From assembly GCF_010206195.1 (NCBI RefSeq), contig NZ_VIQT01000019.1, positions 697 through 64,696 of the forward strand: a stretch of DNA of 64,000 nt, written 5' to 3'. The translations under genes were made by a program, and so were the position numbers. This document shows, in pieces, positions 53,355 to 62,361 of this stretch. Each line of letters begins with the position of its first letter. Positions within the stretch are counted from its first letter, which is position 1. Source of the DNA: Anaerotruncus colihominis (lineage in GTDB: Bacteria > Bacillota > Clostridia > Oscillospirales > Ruminococcaceae). The notes beneath the pieces are model-generated. The model was given only the letters and a program-made list of their open reading frames with translations, was not told the DNA's origin and searched no databases.

Positions 53355-54119
53355 TCAATCCCCCTGGTTGCCACCATCCTGCTCATCGGTCCAGCCGATT
53401 GTACGCAGATACCACTTGTCCTTTTCAGTAAGCGGCGCGGCGCGCAGAAGCTCCGGACGCTTTTCATACGTCGTCTTGAGCGACTGCTCGCGCCTCCACC
53501 GCGCGATTGCCGCATGGTTTCCGTTCGTCACAATCTCCGGCACGGCCACGCCGTGCCATACGGCGGGCTTTGTATACTGCGGATATTCCAGCAGCCCGTC
53601 CCAATGGCTTTCCTGCTCGTAACAGCTTTCATCCGCGAGCACGCCCGGACAAAGCCGCGCCACACAGTCGATCAGCACAAGCGCGCCAAGCTCGCCGCCG
53701 GTCAGCACATAATCGCCAATGGAGATTTCCTCGTCGACAATCTCGTCGAGCACACGCTGATCGACGCCCTCATAATGTCCGCACATGATATACAAATGCT
53801 CCATCTGCGAAAGCTCCCGTGCGCGCTGCTGCGTCAGCGTCCGGCCCTGCGGCGACATGTAGATCACATGCGGCCTGCCGCCGCGCGCTTCGCAGGCCGC
53901 GGCCCAGGTGCGGTACATCGGATCGGCCTGCATCAGCATCCCCTTGCCCGGGCCATAGGGCGTATCATCGACATTTCGGTGACGGTCCACGGTATAATCG
54001 CGGATATGAAAGCACCGGATATCAAGACGCCCCGCCTTGCGCGCGCGGCCGATAATACTTTCCGACAGCACCGTTTCGCACATCGCCGGGAACAGCGTCG
54101 CCAAATCAATCTTAATCAT
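53355..54119 (-). CDS. trmD: tRNA (guanine37-N1)-methyltransferase
   Basis: A 254-residue SPOUT-fold enzyme methylating G37 of tRNA. IKIDLATLFPAMCETVLSESIIGRA, MCGHYEGVDQRV (knot) and ISIGDYVLTGGELGAL are diagnostic. ATG at MIKIDL, eight bases after GGAGGGG, is preferred to the preceding TTG. It overlaps the rimM end by eight bases. Last gene of the ffh-S16-rimM-trmD cluster. Confidence 0.96.
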   Translation of the reverse strand: MIKIDLATLFPAMCETVLSESIIGRARKAGRLDIRCFHIRDYTVDRHRNVDDTPYGPGKGMLMQADPMYRTWAAACEARGGRPHVIYMSPQGRTLTQQRARELSQMEHLYIMCGHYEGVDQRVLDEIVDEEISIGDYVLTGGELGALVLIDCVARLCPGVLADESCYEQESHWDGLLEYPQYTKPAVWHGVAVPEIVTNGNHAAIARWRREQSLKTTYEKRPELLRAAPLTEKDKWYLRTIGWTDEQDGGNQGD

Positions 54120-54624
54120 CAAACAGCCCCTCCAGCGGACGGATCGTGATCACGCCGGCGTCGAGATCCTTTGCGAGCACCACGTCCGCAATCGCCGGGA
54201 CAAGGCGCTCGCGGCCCGCTGCGTCCCGCAGATAGTAGACATCGTTGGCGCCGGTGGCGCGCACATCGTATACCTGCCCGTAATCCGCCCCTGTATCCGC
54301 ATCGCGCACAGTGCAGCCGATCAGGTCCTGCACAAAGCACTCCCCTTCTTCCAGCTCAACGTCCGCGCGGTCGATATAGACGGTTTTCCCGCGCAGGCCC
54401 GCCGCGTCCTCCACGTTTTCGACGCCCTCAAACTTGACAATGACAATATTCTTATGCACGCGCGCGCGCTCCACCACGCGCGCCTGGCTGCCGCGCGCAT
54501 CCAGATAAAGGCGCTCAAACTGTGTGAGGAAATCAGGCGTATCGCACCAAGGCTGCACGCGCACCTCACCGCGCACACCGTGCGTCGTGACGATCTTACC
54601 CGATTCCAAATACTGTTTCTTCAT
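54112..54624 (-). CDS. rimM: 16S rRNA processing protein RimM
   Basis: A 170-residue ribosome maturation factor binding S19. Start ATG at MKKQYLES follows AGAAGGAG. GKIVTTHGVRGEVRVQPW is the N-terminal barrel signature and a PRC-barrel (VQDLIGCTVRDADTGADYGQVYDV) follows. A terminator hairpin separates it from khpA, so part of its expression may be independent. Confidence 0.95.
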   Translation of the reverse strand: MKKQYLESGKIVTTHGVRGEVRVQPWCDTPDFLTQFERLYLDARGSQARVVERARVHKNIVIVKFEGVENVEDAAGLRGKTVYIDRADVELEEGECFVQDLIGCTVRDADTGADYGQVYDVRATGANDVYYLRDAAGRERLVPAIADVVLAKDLDAGVITIRPLEGLFDD

Positions 54625-54672
54625 GCTTGCTCCTTCTGCTCGTCCATCCCGCGGATGGGTTGTCTCCATAGC

Positions 54673-54701
54673 AAAAAAGAGGGGCGCAGCCCCTCTTTTT
54701 T
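54673..54701 (-). terminator. Hairpin between khpA and rimM
   Basis: AAAAAAGAGGGGC and GCCCCTCTTTTTT form a 13-bp stem with a short loop and T tracts on both strands: a typical intrinsic terminator, possibly partial within the cluster. Confidence 0.85.
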
Positions 54702-54934
54702 CAGTCGATCTCAACGGCGACCTTCTGGTCGGCCCTGTTCGCCGCAGCACGGACAACAGTGCGAATCGCCTTGGCAATGCGCCCCTGCTTGCCGATCACG
54801 CGTCCCATATCGTCGGGGGCGACGTGAAGGTGGTAAACAACCAGTCCTTCCTCGTTCGGCTCGTCCACGGTGACGCTGACGGCGTCCTTGTCCTCGACAA
54901 GTCCCCGCGCGATCGTGACAATCAGCTTATCCAA
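54701..54934 (-). CDS. khpA: KH-domain RNA-binding protein KhpA
   Basis: A 77-residue KH domain. TTG start six bases after GGAGGTGAT. VAPDDMGRVIGKQGRIAKAIRTVVRAA contains the GxxG loop (GKQG). KhpA with KhpB binds small RNAs and affects cell elongation in streptococci. Position between rpsP and rimM is the usual one. Confidence 0.94.
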   Translation of the reverse strand: MDKLIVTIARGLVEDKDAVSVTVDEPNEEGLVVYHLHVAPDDMGRVIGKQGRIAKAIRTVVRAAANRADQKVAVEID

Positions 54935-54955
54935 AACGGATCACCTCCACGCGCA

Positions 54956-55198
54956 TCAGAGCACGCCTTCGATCTTCAGCAGCGCCTTGACCGTGTCCGT
55001 GGGCTGCGCGCCGTTGGAGAGCCATTTTTTCGCCTTTTCAGCGTCGACCTTGATGACGGAGGGGTCCTTCGTCGGGTCATACGTACCAATCTCCTCGATG
55101 AACCTGCCGTCCCTCGGATAACGGGAATCCGCGACAACAATGCGGTAGAACGGGGCTTTCTTGGCGCCCATCCTTCTCAGTCTGATTTTAACAGCCAT
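54956..55198 (-). CDS. rpsP: 30S ribosomal protein S16
   Basis: An 80-residue S16: [36 protein letters not shown] is conserved. AGGAGGTGACATAA precedes the ATG. It lies between ffh and khpA as in most Firmicutes. Confidence 0.97.
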   Translation of the reverse strand: MAVKIRLRRMGAKKAPFYRIVVADSRYPRDGRFIEEIGTYDPTKDPSVIKVDAEKAKKWLSNGAQPTDTVKALLKIEGVL

Positions 55199-55261
55199 TT
55201 ATGTCACCTCCTATGATTATTGACAAAGCTCTATCGGCAAGCCGGAAAACCAGCGAACCTT

Positions 55262-56641
55262 TTAAAACGGCATTCCCGGCGGCATACCGCCGCCCATGCC
55301 CGGGGGTATCCCGCCAAACGGCATACGCCGGCGCTTACCCTTTTTGCCTCCGCCCGACACCTGCCGGAACAGCTTTTGCATCTGTTCGTTCTGGCGCAGC
55401 AGGCGGTTGACGTCCTCGACGCGCGTGCCGCTGCCGGCCGCAATGCGCCGCTTGCGCGCGGGGTTGATGAGCGAGGGCTTTTCGCGCTCCGCAGGCGTCA
55501 TCGACTGGATGATCGCTTCCGTGCGGCGCAGCTCGCGCTCGCCCTGCTCCGCCTGCTCGTCGTCCAGTTTACCGGCGACGCCCGGCAGCATATTGATCAC
55601 GCTCGACAGCGGTCCCATCTTTTTAAGCTGCTGCATCTGCGCGAGCATGTCGTTGAAATTAAAGGTGTTCTGGCGCATCTTCTGCGCCATTTCGGCGGCC
55701 TGCTTCGCGTCGAAATCACTCTGGGCCTTTTCGATCAGCGTCAGTACGTCGCCCATGCCGAGGATACGCGAAGCCATACGGTCGGGATAAAACGGCTCGA
55801 GGTCGCCGAGCTTTTCGCCCGTGCCCACGAATTTGACAGGCTTGCCTGTCACGGCACGCACGGAGAGCGCCGCGCCGCCGCGCGTATCGCCGTCAAGCTT
55901 TGTGAGGATCACGCCGCTGATGCCGAGCGCCTCGTCAAACGCCGAGGCCACATTGACCGCATCCTGACCGACCATTGCGTCAACGACGAGCAGGATCTCC
56001 TGCGGCGACACTTCGCCGCGAATCCGTTTCAGCTCGTCCATGAGCGCCTCGTCGATATGCAGGCGGCCGGCTGTATCGAGGATCACAAGGTCGTTGCCAT
56101 GATCCTTAGCATGTATGACCGCGCGCCGCGCGATCTCAACTGGATCGCCCTGCCCCATATCGAACACCGGGACGCCGGCTTTTTCGCCGACAACCTTGAG
56201 CTGCTCGATAGCGGCCGGGCGGTACACATCGCACGCGACAAGCAGCGGGCGTTTGCCCTGTTCGCAAAAATGCAGCGCCAGCTTGGCTGAATGCGTCGTT
56301 TTACCGGAACCCTGCAAACCGCACATCATCACGACGGTCGGCGGCTTGCTCGAAAAACTCAGGCGCGCACCTGTCTCGCCCATCAGCTTTGTCAGCTCAT
56401 CGTTGACAATCTTGACGACCATCTGCGCCGGCGTAAGGCTCTCAAGCACCTCGTCCCCGACCGCTTTTTCCGTAACGGCGGCGACAAAGTCCTTTGCGAC
56501 CTTATAGTTGACATCGGCCTCCAAAAGCGCGAGGCGCACCTCGCGCATCGCTTCCTTGATATCGCTTTCTTTGAGCTTACCCTTGTTGCGCATCTTTTTA
56601 AAGACCGCCGACAGCTTGCCGGACAACCCTTCAAACGCCAC
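55262..56641 (-). CDS. ffh: Signal recognition particle GTPase Ffh
   Basis: A 459-residue SRP54. GTG start at MAFEGLSGK, a few bases after AAGGGGG; the frame extends 49 codons further without support. N domain, G domain with GLQGSGKTTHSAKLA and DTAGRLHID, and an M domain with AQMQQLKKMGPLSSVINMLPG and RKRRIAAGSGTRVEDVN are complete; the end is Gly/Met/Pro-rich (MGGGMPPGMPF). It follows ylxM by 43 bases. Confidence 0.97.
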   Translation of the reverse strand: MAFEGLSGKLSAVFKKMRNKGKLKESDIKEAMREVRLALLEADVNYKVAKDFVAAVTEKAVGDEVLESLTPAQMVVKIVNDELTKLMGETGARLSFSSKPPTVVMMCGLQGSGKTTHSAKLALHFCEQGKRPLLVACDVYRPAAIEQLKVVGEKAGVPVFDMGQGDPVEIARRAVIHAKDHGNDLVILDTAGRLHIDEALMDELKRIRGEVSPQEILLVVDAMVGQDAVNVASAFDEALGISGVILTKLDGDTRGGAALSVRAVTGKPVKFVGTGEKLGDLEPFYPDRMASRILGMGDVLTLIEKAQSDFDAKQAAEMAQKMRQNTFNFNDMLAQMQQLKKMGPLSSVINMLPGVAGKLDDEQAEQGERELRRTEAIIQSMTPAEREKPSLINPARKRRIAAGSGTRVEDVNRLLRQNEQMQKLFRQVSGGGKKGKRRRMPFGGIPPGMGGGMPPGMPF

Positions 56642-56684
56642 TGCGCCACCCCCTTTTGACCTGGAACCGATCGACCAATCGGGA

Positions 56685-57047
56685 TCAGTCGTTGATCGTG
56701 CTTGCGATTTCGATGATCTCGTTTGCTTTATCTGTGATTTCGCGGAATGTACCGAACCGGTCGTTGTAATTGCGGATATCGCGCGCATCGCGGATAATCA
56801 TATCCAACCCCTCCTGGATGCGGTGGAACCGTTTGGCCAGGCCGAGACGCCCCTCCAGATCGAGCAGGACTCCCTCGGCGCGCTTGATGGAATCACGCAC
56901 GCCCTGACGGGTAATTTGGCTGTGCGCCGCGATCTCTGAAAGCGAGAGGTCTTCATTGTAATACAGTTCCACGACATCCCGCTGCTTTTCCGTCAGCATT
57001 TCGCCGTAAAAATCAAGCAATATGGAAATTTCCAGATTCTTCGCCAC
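56685..57047 (-). CDS. ylxM: YlxM-family putative SRP regulator
   Basis: A 120-residue UPF0122 protein. GTG start (MAKNLEIS) seven bases after AAAGGAG. LTEKQRDVVELYYNEDLSLSEIAAHSQITRQGVRDSIKRAE is a sigma-70 region 4-like helix-turn-helix. YlxM stimulates or tunes SRP activity in streptococci. First gene of the ylxM-ffh-rpsP-khpA-rimM-trmD cluster. Confidence 0.94.
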   Translation of the reverse strand: MAKNLEISILLDFYGEMLTEKQRDVVELYYNEDLSLSEIAAHSQITRQGVRDSIKRAEGVLLDLEGRLGLAKRFHRIQEGLDMIIRDARDIRNYNDRFGTFREITDKANEIIEIASTIND

Positions 57048-57254
57048 GATCCTGCTCCTTTCTGTAAAGCGCATGGCTTTACACATTTCCCTTTTGTGTA
57101 TTATACAGGGAGTGCCAGCGGATGTCAAGGCGTTTTTCTTTACATGACAAAATATTTTCTTTTTGTTCAAGATTCGACGACGCACGGGTGTATAATATAA
57201 AAAGGAATCCCCCACATACCAGCCGGCGCGCTGCCGGAGAAAGAAGGGAACCTC

Positions 57255-58184
57255 ATGAACATCAAGGATAATCTGACGCAGCTCATCGGCGACACGCCGT
57301 TGATGTACTTAAGCGGTGAACAAAGCGCGCGCGTCGCCGTCAAGCTGGAATACTTCAACCCCCTCGGCTCAGTCAAGGACCGCGCCGCTTTCGCAATGAT
57401 CGCCGACGCTGAAAAGCGCGGCGCGCTCTCGCCCGGCGCGCTCGTCGTCGAGCCGACATCCGGCAATACCGGCATCGGGCTGGCGTTTGTCTGCGCTGCG
57501 CGCGGATACCGTCTTGTGCTGACCATGCCTGAAACCATGAGCACTGAGCGCAGAATGCTGCTCGCCGCGCTTGGCGCCGAGCTTATTTTGACAAGCGGCG
57601 CCGAGGGGATGGCCGGCGCTGTCAAAAAAGCCGAGGAGATCGCTGCGGCGCATCCCGGCGCGTTTATGCCGCGCCAATTTGAAAACCCGGCCAATCCCGC
57701 TATTCACGAGGCGGTCACCGCCCGCGAAATTCTGCGCGATACGGACGGCCGCGTCGATCTGTTTGTCGCGTCCTTTGGCACCGGCGGCACCATCTCCGGC
57801 GTTGGGCGCGCGCTGAAAGCGGCCAATCCGGCCATCCGCATCATTGGCGTTGAGCCGGCTGAATCGCCGCTTGTCACTGAAGGGTATGCAGGCAAACATG
57901 GAATCCAGGGGATCGGAGCCAACTTCGTGCCAAAAAACCTCGACCGTTGCGTGATTGACGAGATCGTCACCGTTGCGACACAGGACGCCATTGAAGCCAG
58001 CCGCCGCGCCGCCAAAGACAGCGGCCTGCTTGTCGGCGTCAGCTCGGGCGCGGCCATCGCTGCCGCACGACGGCTGGCACAGCGGCCCGAAAACGCCGGG
58101 AAACTGATCGTCGCGCTTTGTCCGGACGGCGGCGAACGCTATCTCTCAACCGGACTTTATGAAACAAAGGAGGACAACGCCTGA
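57255..58184 (+). CDS. cysK: Cysteine synthase A
   Basis: A 309-residue PLP enzyme joining O-acetylserine and sulfide. [14 protein letters not shown] places PLP-binding Lys41, [14 protein letters not shown] the substrate loop, FGTGGTISG the phosphate loop, and [11 protein letters not shown] the C-terminal site. AGAAAGAAGGG precedes the ATG. A TATAAT box lies at 57191-57196, but no good -35 is found at the usual distance. It uses O-acetylserine from CysE (41561). The next gene starts on its stop codon. Confidence 0.96.
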   Translation: MNIKDNLTQLIGDTPLMYLSGEQSARVAVKLEYFNPLGSVKDRAAFAMIADAEKRGALSPGALVVEPTSGNTGIGLAFVCAARGYRLVLTMPETMSTERRMLLAALGAELILTSGAEGMAGAVKKAEEIAAAHPGAFMPRQFENPANPAIHEAVTAREILRDTDGRVDLFVASFGTGGTISGVGRALKAANPAIRIIGVEPAESPLVTEGYAGKHGIQGIGANFVPKNLDRCVIDEIVTVATQDAIEASRRAAKDSGLLVGVSSGAAIAAARRLAQRPENAGKLIVALCPDGGERYLSTGLYETKEDNA

Positions 58185-58648
58185 TGCCAGAACTTGAAAA
58201 AGACACGACCCAGGAAACTTCCGCGGACGCACAGTCCGCCACATCTGCAGAGGCGGATCAAAACCCGCAGGAGCAAGGCGGCGGGTTGCTTACAAGGGCG
58301 CTTCCCTCCGACGAACTGGACCTGCCGCCGCGCCGCGCCCGTTATGAAAACCGCACCGCGCGCACGCTTTACCGCGTTCATATCGCCGGACTTGTGCTCA
58401 CATTTTTCTACCTGCTCTGCCAGGTGCTTTTGACCTTCCAAAGCTATTTCAATCAAAAGCAGCAAATGCAGATGCTGCTTGACGCAGGCCAGCAGTTTCA
58501 AAACGCCGCCTCCCTGGAGGTGTCTTTGTTCTATTCGCTCGTTGGCGTCGCCCTTCCGCTGATCATGATGGCCGCTGTGTGTTTCCTGTTTCTGTTTTTT
58601 GCCGAGCTGACCGAACAGCTTTCCAAAAAAGAGACGCGGCCGCTCTAA
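58184..58648 (+). CDS. Hypothetical membrane protein coupled to cysK
   Basis: A 154-residue protein. A charged, disordered N-terminus (about 1-58, rich in Glu/Thr/Ala/Gln) precedes two membrane helices at about 65-85 and 118-142. No family recognised. It overlaps the cysK stop (TGATG), so it is made with cysteine synthase. It may be a regulator or simply share the promoter. Confidence 0.7.
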   Translation: MPELEKDTTQETSADAQSATSAEADQNPQEQGGGLLTRALPSDELDLPPRRARYENRTARTLYRVHIAGLVLTFFYLLCQVLLTFQSYFNQKQQMQMLLDAGQQFQNAASLEVSLFYSLVGVALPLIMMAAVCFLFLFFAELTEQLSKKETRPL

Positions 58649-58659
58649 GGGCGGCGGTA

Positions 58660-59045
58660 TATGGAGGGTGGGGCAGGGCCTTCCCGGCAGGCACGCGTTT
58701 GCAAAATCCATGCCCGCCGCACGGCGTCCGTCATGGATTTTGCGGACTCAAAGCCCTGCCCCTGAACAGGCGTCTTGCGGCCTGCGGGCCGCGCTTTTAT
58801 GAGGGCTGCGGCCCGGGAAAAGGGCTCCGCCCTCAAAAAAAGGCAAGACCCGCGAGGGGCCTTGCCTTTTTTCTCACCCGCCGCCTTTTAAAAAAGGCGG
58901 GCGAAAACTTTTGATCGCCGCGGCGTAAAAATTGATTACGAAGCGCCTGCCCCACTGTTCGCGGCGCAGCCTGTAAAAACACCGGGACCTGCCCCACTGT
59001 TCGCGGCGCAGCCGACTAAAGTTTTTTGCCAAGCTTTTTTTCAAA
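58660..59045. repeat. Family D repeat, single copy
   Basis: Shares the segments of the 47.7-49.1 kb block in the same order: GCAAAATCCATG/CATGGATTTTGC, GCGGCCTGCGGGCCGC, the AAGGC..GCCTT hairpin with AAGACCCGCGAGGGG, the CGCC..GGCG hairpin with GGGCGAAAACTTTTGAT, and CTGTTCGCGGCGCAGCC twice. Stem sequences differ from those at 47.7 kb while staying complementary. No gene is seen here. The stop codon of the hydrolase at 59041 is supplied by the terminal CAAAAAAGC hairpin. Confidence 0.8.
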
Positions 59046-59967
59046 AAAGCGGGAGCCAGGCGAGTAGGTCGTTCCAGACCTGGCCGCGGTTGAGTTCCCC
59101 GAGGATCTCGTGCCGCGCCCCTTCATAGAGCGTGATCTGAACATGATCCAGCCCCGCTCTGCGGTACCGGCGGCAGACTGTCTGCGGCCCTTTTCCAAAC
59201 TCACCGACCGGGTCCATAGAGCCGGACAGGATCAAAACCGGCAGATCCTTGCGCACGCTTTCGAAGCAAGCGGCCGAATTGCTTTCGCGCACCAGCATAA
59301 ACAGGTCGTGAAAACCGGCAGCTGTAAACGTAAATCCGCAGCGGGCGTCATCGGAATAACGCATAACGGCGGCTTCATCGCGCGAGAGCCATTCCCCGCC
59401 GGTGCGCACCGGCTGAAACCGGTCGTTGTAATGGCCGAATACCAGCTTATGCAGACCGCGGTCGCGGTAAAGCGGACCATTTTTGCGGATTGAGTGGCGT
59501 GCTGCCGCCAGCGCAAATCCAAGGCGCGGATCTCCGCGCCCTGTGCCGCAAAGTACAAGCCCCTCGATCTGTTGCGAATATTTGGAGGCGTAGACGCGCG
59601 AAACAAACGAGCCCATGCTGTGCCCAAGCAGCACCGTGCGCAGGCCGGGCGCCTCCGACCGGACAATCCGCGCGAATTTGTGCTGATCATCGATCAAGCG
59701 TTTCCAGCCGTCCTGTTCGGCGAAAAAGCCCAAATGCTCGTCATCCGGCGCGGATCGGCCATGCCCAAGCTGATCGATTCCGCATGCGACATAACCGTTC
59801 TGCGCCAAAAAACGCATCAGATCATGGTAACGCTCCATATGCTCCGACATGCCGTGTACGATCTGAACGGCGGCGCGCGCCGGCTCCGCCGGGATATAAA
59901 TCCAACCAAAAATCGTGTTGCCGGCGGCGGAGCTTCTATATTCAATCTGTTTAACCGTAATATTCAT
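59041..59967 (-). CDS. Alpha/beta hydrolase, monoacylglycerol-lipase-like
   Basis: A 308-residue serine hydrolase of the Hydrolase_4/lysophospholipase group. AAVQIVHGMSEHMERYHDLMRFLA (oxyanion loop), GIDQLGHGRS, nucleophile elbow GHSMGS (Ser117), late Asp in GSMDPVGEFGKG and His in YEGARHEIL complete the triad. No signal peptide: cytoplasmic. Substrates are likely acylglycerols or lysophospholipids. The last residues (LPLF) are encoded by the edge of a family D repeat. Confidence 0.88.
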   Translation of the reverse strand: MNITVKQIEYRSSAAGNTIFGWIYIPAEPARAAVQIVHGMSEHMERYHDLMRFLAQNGYVACGIDQLGHGRSAPDDEHLGFFAEQDGWKRLIDDQHKFARIVRSEAPGLRTVLLGHSMGSFVSRVYASKYSQQIEGLVLCGTGRGDPRLGFALAAARHSIRKNGPLYRDRGLHKLVFGHYNDRFQPVRTGGEWLSRDEAAVMRYSDDARCGFTFTAAGFHDLFMLVRESNSAACFESVRKDLPVLILSGSMDPVGEFGKGPQTVCRRYRRAGLDHVQITLYEGARHEILGELNRGQVWNDLLAWLPLF

Positions 59968-59992
59968 ATGCGCACCCCAATCTTTTGAAGGT

Positions 59993-60427
59993 TCATACGA
60001 TCGTATTCACAATATCTTTGTGGTATTCCCGGCCGGCGACCTCATGCAGCTCGCCTTTTTCCGTAACAGTAAAAAATGTAACGTTGCGCAGGGTTTTCCA
60101 CATCCGGACAAGAATCGATTTCTCATCGTTCGGCATACCTGTAATCGCGTTGATCACCTTGTTGTCGCGGATAAAATGCGTGATGGCGCTCTGCGGATTG
60201 TCAGAAAATTCGACGGTCATCTGCGCGCCGTATTCCTTGGCGACGCCGAACAAATGCTCCAGCGCGGCCGGATTTGTACAGACGCCATCCCGCATCACGC
60301 TGAGCACAAGAAGGTTTGTTTTTGACAAATCTGCGATCACGCGCGCGGCTTTGATGATGCGTTCGCACGCGAACTGATCGGTCACAAGAACAAGCGTATG
60401 ATAAACGGACGGCTGCTGCTGTTTCAT
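59993..60427 (-). CDS. Universal-stress-protein-like protein
   Basis: A 144-residue protein resembling a single UspA domain: alternating beta/alpha with TLVLVTDQFACERIIKAARVIADLSKTNLLVLSVM at the start. The usual ATP-binding GxxG(9-10)GS motif is not evident. Start ATG at MKQQQPS, six bases after AAAGGAG; the frame upstream is unsupported. The hydrolase follows 25 bases later, so the two may share a transcript. Function uncertain. Confidence 0.65.
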   Translation of the reverse strand: MKQQQPSVYHTLVLVTDQFACERIIKAARVIADLSKTNLLVLSVMRDGVCTNPAALEHLFGVAKEYGAQMTVEFSDNPQSAITHFIRDNKVINAITGMPNDEKSILVRMWKTLRNVTFFTVTEKGELHEVAGREYHKDIVNTIV

Positions 60428-60571
60428 AGCGGTCTCCTTTAAAGCGTTGCAATTTTTGCGGCGTGCGGCCGCGGCCATTTCCATAGATACAGTATACACC
60501 AAAATTGTAAACAAATTATGATTTCGCGGCTGTTTTTTCAGATTTTAAAGGCATCCGCCGGCGAACGGACA

Positions 60572-60612
60572 AGGGCCGGTCCCACGCCGCACACGGCGCG
60601 GGACCAGCCCTA
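60572..60612 (-). terminator. Probable terminator after the HtrA protease
   Basis: Minus strand: GGGCTGGTCCCGCGCCG pairs with CGGCGTGGGACCGGCCC with two mismatches, followed by TTGTCC. The T tract is weak. Bases 60428-60571 hold only AT-rich sequence upstream of the Usp-like gene. Confidence 0.6.
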
Positions 60613-60627
60613 TGCAGGGGGAGGATA

Positions 60628-62214
60628 TCAGCCGAAAAAGCGGTTGAAAAAGTCTTCCATATCGTTATAATATTGATCCTCAGACGGCTGCTGTTCCTGC
60701 TGCGGAACCTGCTGCGTCTGAGGCTGCTGCGCAGCGGTATCGCCCATATCCTCCATCAGTGCGACTGTGATGTTAAAGAAACGGCCTTCACCATTCGGAC
60801 GCTGGCTCGGACGATAGACCTCAAGTTCAACTGTATCGCCGGGCTTTTTGTCCTTGATCACCTCCGACAAATCGCTGGTTCCGGCAATTTCCGTACCGTC
60901 GACCTTGGTAATGATGTCGCCGGGCACGACGCCCCTGCTGGAGATATCGGAGCCTTCCTCGGTCGACTGGACCAGCAGTCCGGTGGGCACATGGTTGAGG
61001 CGCGCAAGCACCTCGTCAACTTCGACCGCATAGATGCCCAGACGCACACGGCCGGTCACTCGGCCATAGGCGATCAGATCGTCGACGATCTCCTTGGCCT
61101 GGTTGGACGGAATCGCAAAGCCCATGCCCTCCGCGCCGGTCGCGGCGACCTTGGCGGAGTTGATACCGATGACCTGGCCGTATTCATTGACGAGCGCGCC
61201 GCCGGAGTTGCCGGGATTGATCGCCGCGTCCGTCTGAATCAGATCCGTATAATGTGTGACGGCCGTGCCGTTCTGGCCGCCGGCAGTCACCTCGCGGTTG
61301 AGTCCCGAAACAATGCCCTGCGTCGCGCTGCCGGCAAACGCCATCGACTGCGGATTGCCGATCGCAAGGACCTTTTCGCCCATCTTCACCTGGCCGGAAT
61401 TGCCGAACACCGCGGCGGGCAGGCCAGCCGCGCCGATTTTAACGACAGCCAGGTCCGTCTGCGTGTCGCTGCCGACAACGCGGCCCTCATACGACGTTCC
61501 GTCGCTTAGCTGTACGGTAATGCCCTTGGCGCCTTCAATCACATGGGCGTTCGTCACAATGTATCCGTCCTCACGGATGATGATGCCGCTGCCCATGCCT
61601 TCCGCCTGATAATTCTGATAATTGACGTATGTGGTGATCGCTACAACGGAAGGCGAAACCTTTTCAATAATCTGCTCGCTCGTCAGCTTGCCGTCCGGGA
61701 GCGTCTCCTCAACGGTCTCGGGCTTATTCTGAATTGTAATGCCGGGCAGGTTGTCCGCCGGTACCTGGAGCGTCGGCCCCTCCGCCGACGGTGCGGGCGG
61801 CGCGGAAGCCCGGCTCAGGGTGCTGTAAATACCGATCCCGGCAAAGGAAACAAGCGAAATGACCAGCACGGAACCCAGGATGACGCCGAACACCATCAAA
61901 CCGCGGCGGCGCTTTGGTTTCGCGGCGCCCGCCGCCTGTTCATATTCTGAAAAATTCCACTGATACGGCGTCTTTCCATGCGCGTCGCGTCCGTCGCGGC
62001 TCTGCCAGCCGTCGCTGGCCGAATACTGCTGCGGCGGTAAAGGCGCGCGCGGGGACTGCCCGCCCGCATCGGAGTAGTAAGGCGGACGGTAATCGCCGGA
62101 GCCCTCCTGCGGCGGCACATTCCAGACATGCCCGCCGTTTACATCGCGCGCGCCATTGTCCTGCCGGTTTTGCTCGTCCGGCGCGTTTTGATTTTGATCA
62201 TAATTATCATTCAT
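60628..62214 (-). CDS. htrA: Membrane-anchored HtrA/DegP-type serine protease
   Basis: A 528-residue protease. A long cytoplasmic N-terminus rich in Asn/Gln/Asp/Tyr (1-105), one membrane helix (about 106-130), then a trypsin-like domain with His224 (TNAHVIEG), Asp254 (TDLAVVKI) and Ser337 (NPGNSGGAL), and a PDZ domain (about 385-480). The tail is Gln-rich. Degrades misfolded proteins outside the membrane. It follows the sensor kinase on the same strand, a common arrangement in Firmicutes, with a TATACT box in between. Confidence 0.95.
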   Translation of the reverse strand: MNDNYDQNQNAPDEQNRQDNGARDVNGGHVWNVPPQEGSGDYRPPYYSDAGGQSPRAPLPPQQYSASDGWQSRDGRDAHGKTPYQWNFSEYEQAAGAAKPKRRRGLMVFGVILGSVLVISLVSFAGIGIYSTLSRASAPPAPSAEGPTLQVPADNLPGITIQNKPETVEETLPDGKLTSEQIIEKVSPSVVAITTYVNYQNYQAEGMGSGIIIREDGYIVTNAHVIEGAKGITVQLSDGTSYEGRVVGSDTQTDLAVVKIGAAGLPAAVFGNSGQVKMGEKVLAIGNPQSMAFAGSATQGIVSGLNREVTAGGQNGTAVTHYTDLIQTDAAINPGNSGGALVNEYGQVIGINSAKVAATGAEGMGFAIPSNQAKEIVDDLIAYGRVTGRVRLGIYAVEVDEVLARLNHVPTGLLVQSTEEGSDISSRGVVPGDIITKVDGTEIAGTSDLSEVIKDKKPGDTVELEVYRPSQRPNGEGRFFNITVALMEDMGDTAAQQPQTQQVPQQEQQPSEDQYYNDMEDFFNRFFG

Positions 62215-62361
62215 AGATCGTCAGACCTTTCCGGATTATTTTTGATGAATCGCTTTGTTTTCTGACGTTAGTATACCGGAAAATTGTTAAGATAAAATAG
62301 ACGCGGTTTGAAAAGATTGCTGAAATCCGTTGAAGTGATTGTGAATACAGGTTCTAAGCTT

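Noticed and set aside
57163-57196. Full sigma-A promoter for cysK
   Set aside because: TATAAT is good, but the only TTG-like -35 is 22 bases away; reported only as a -10 in the cysK entry.
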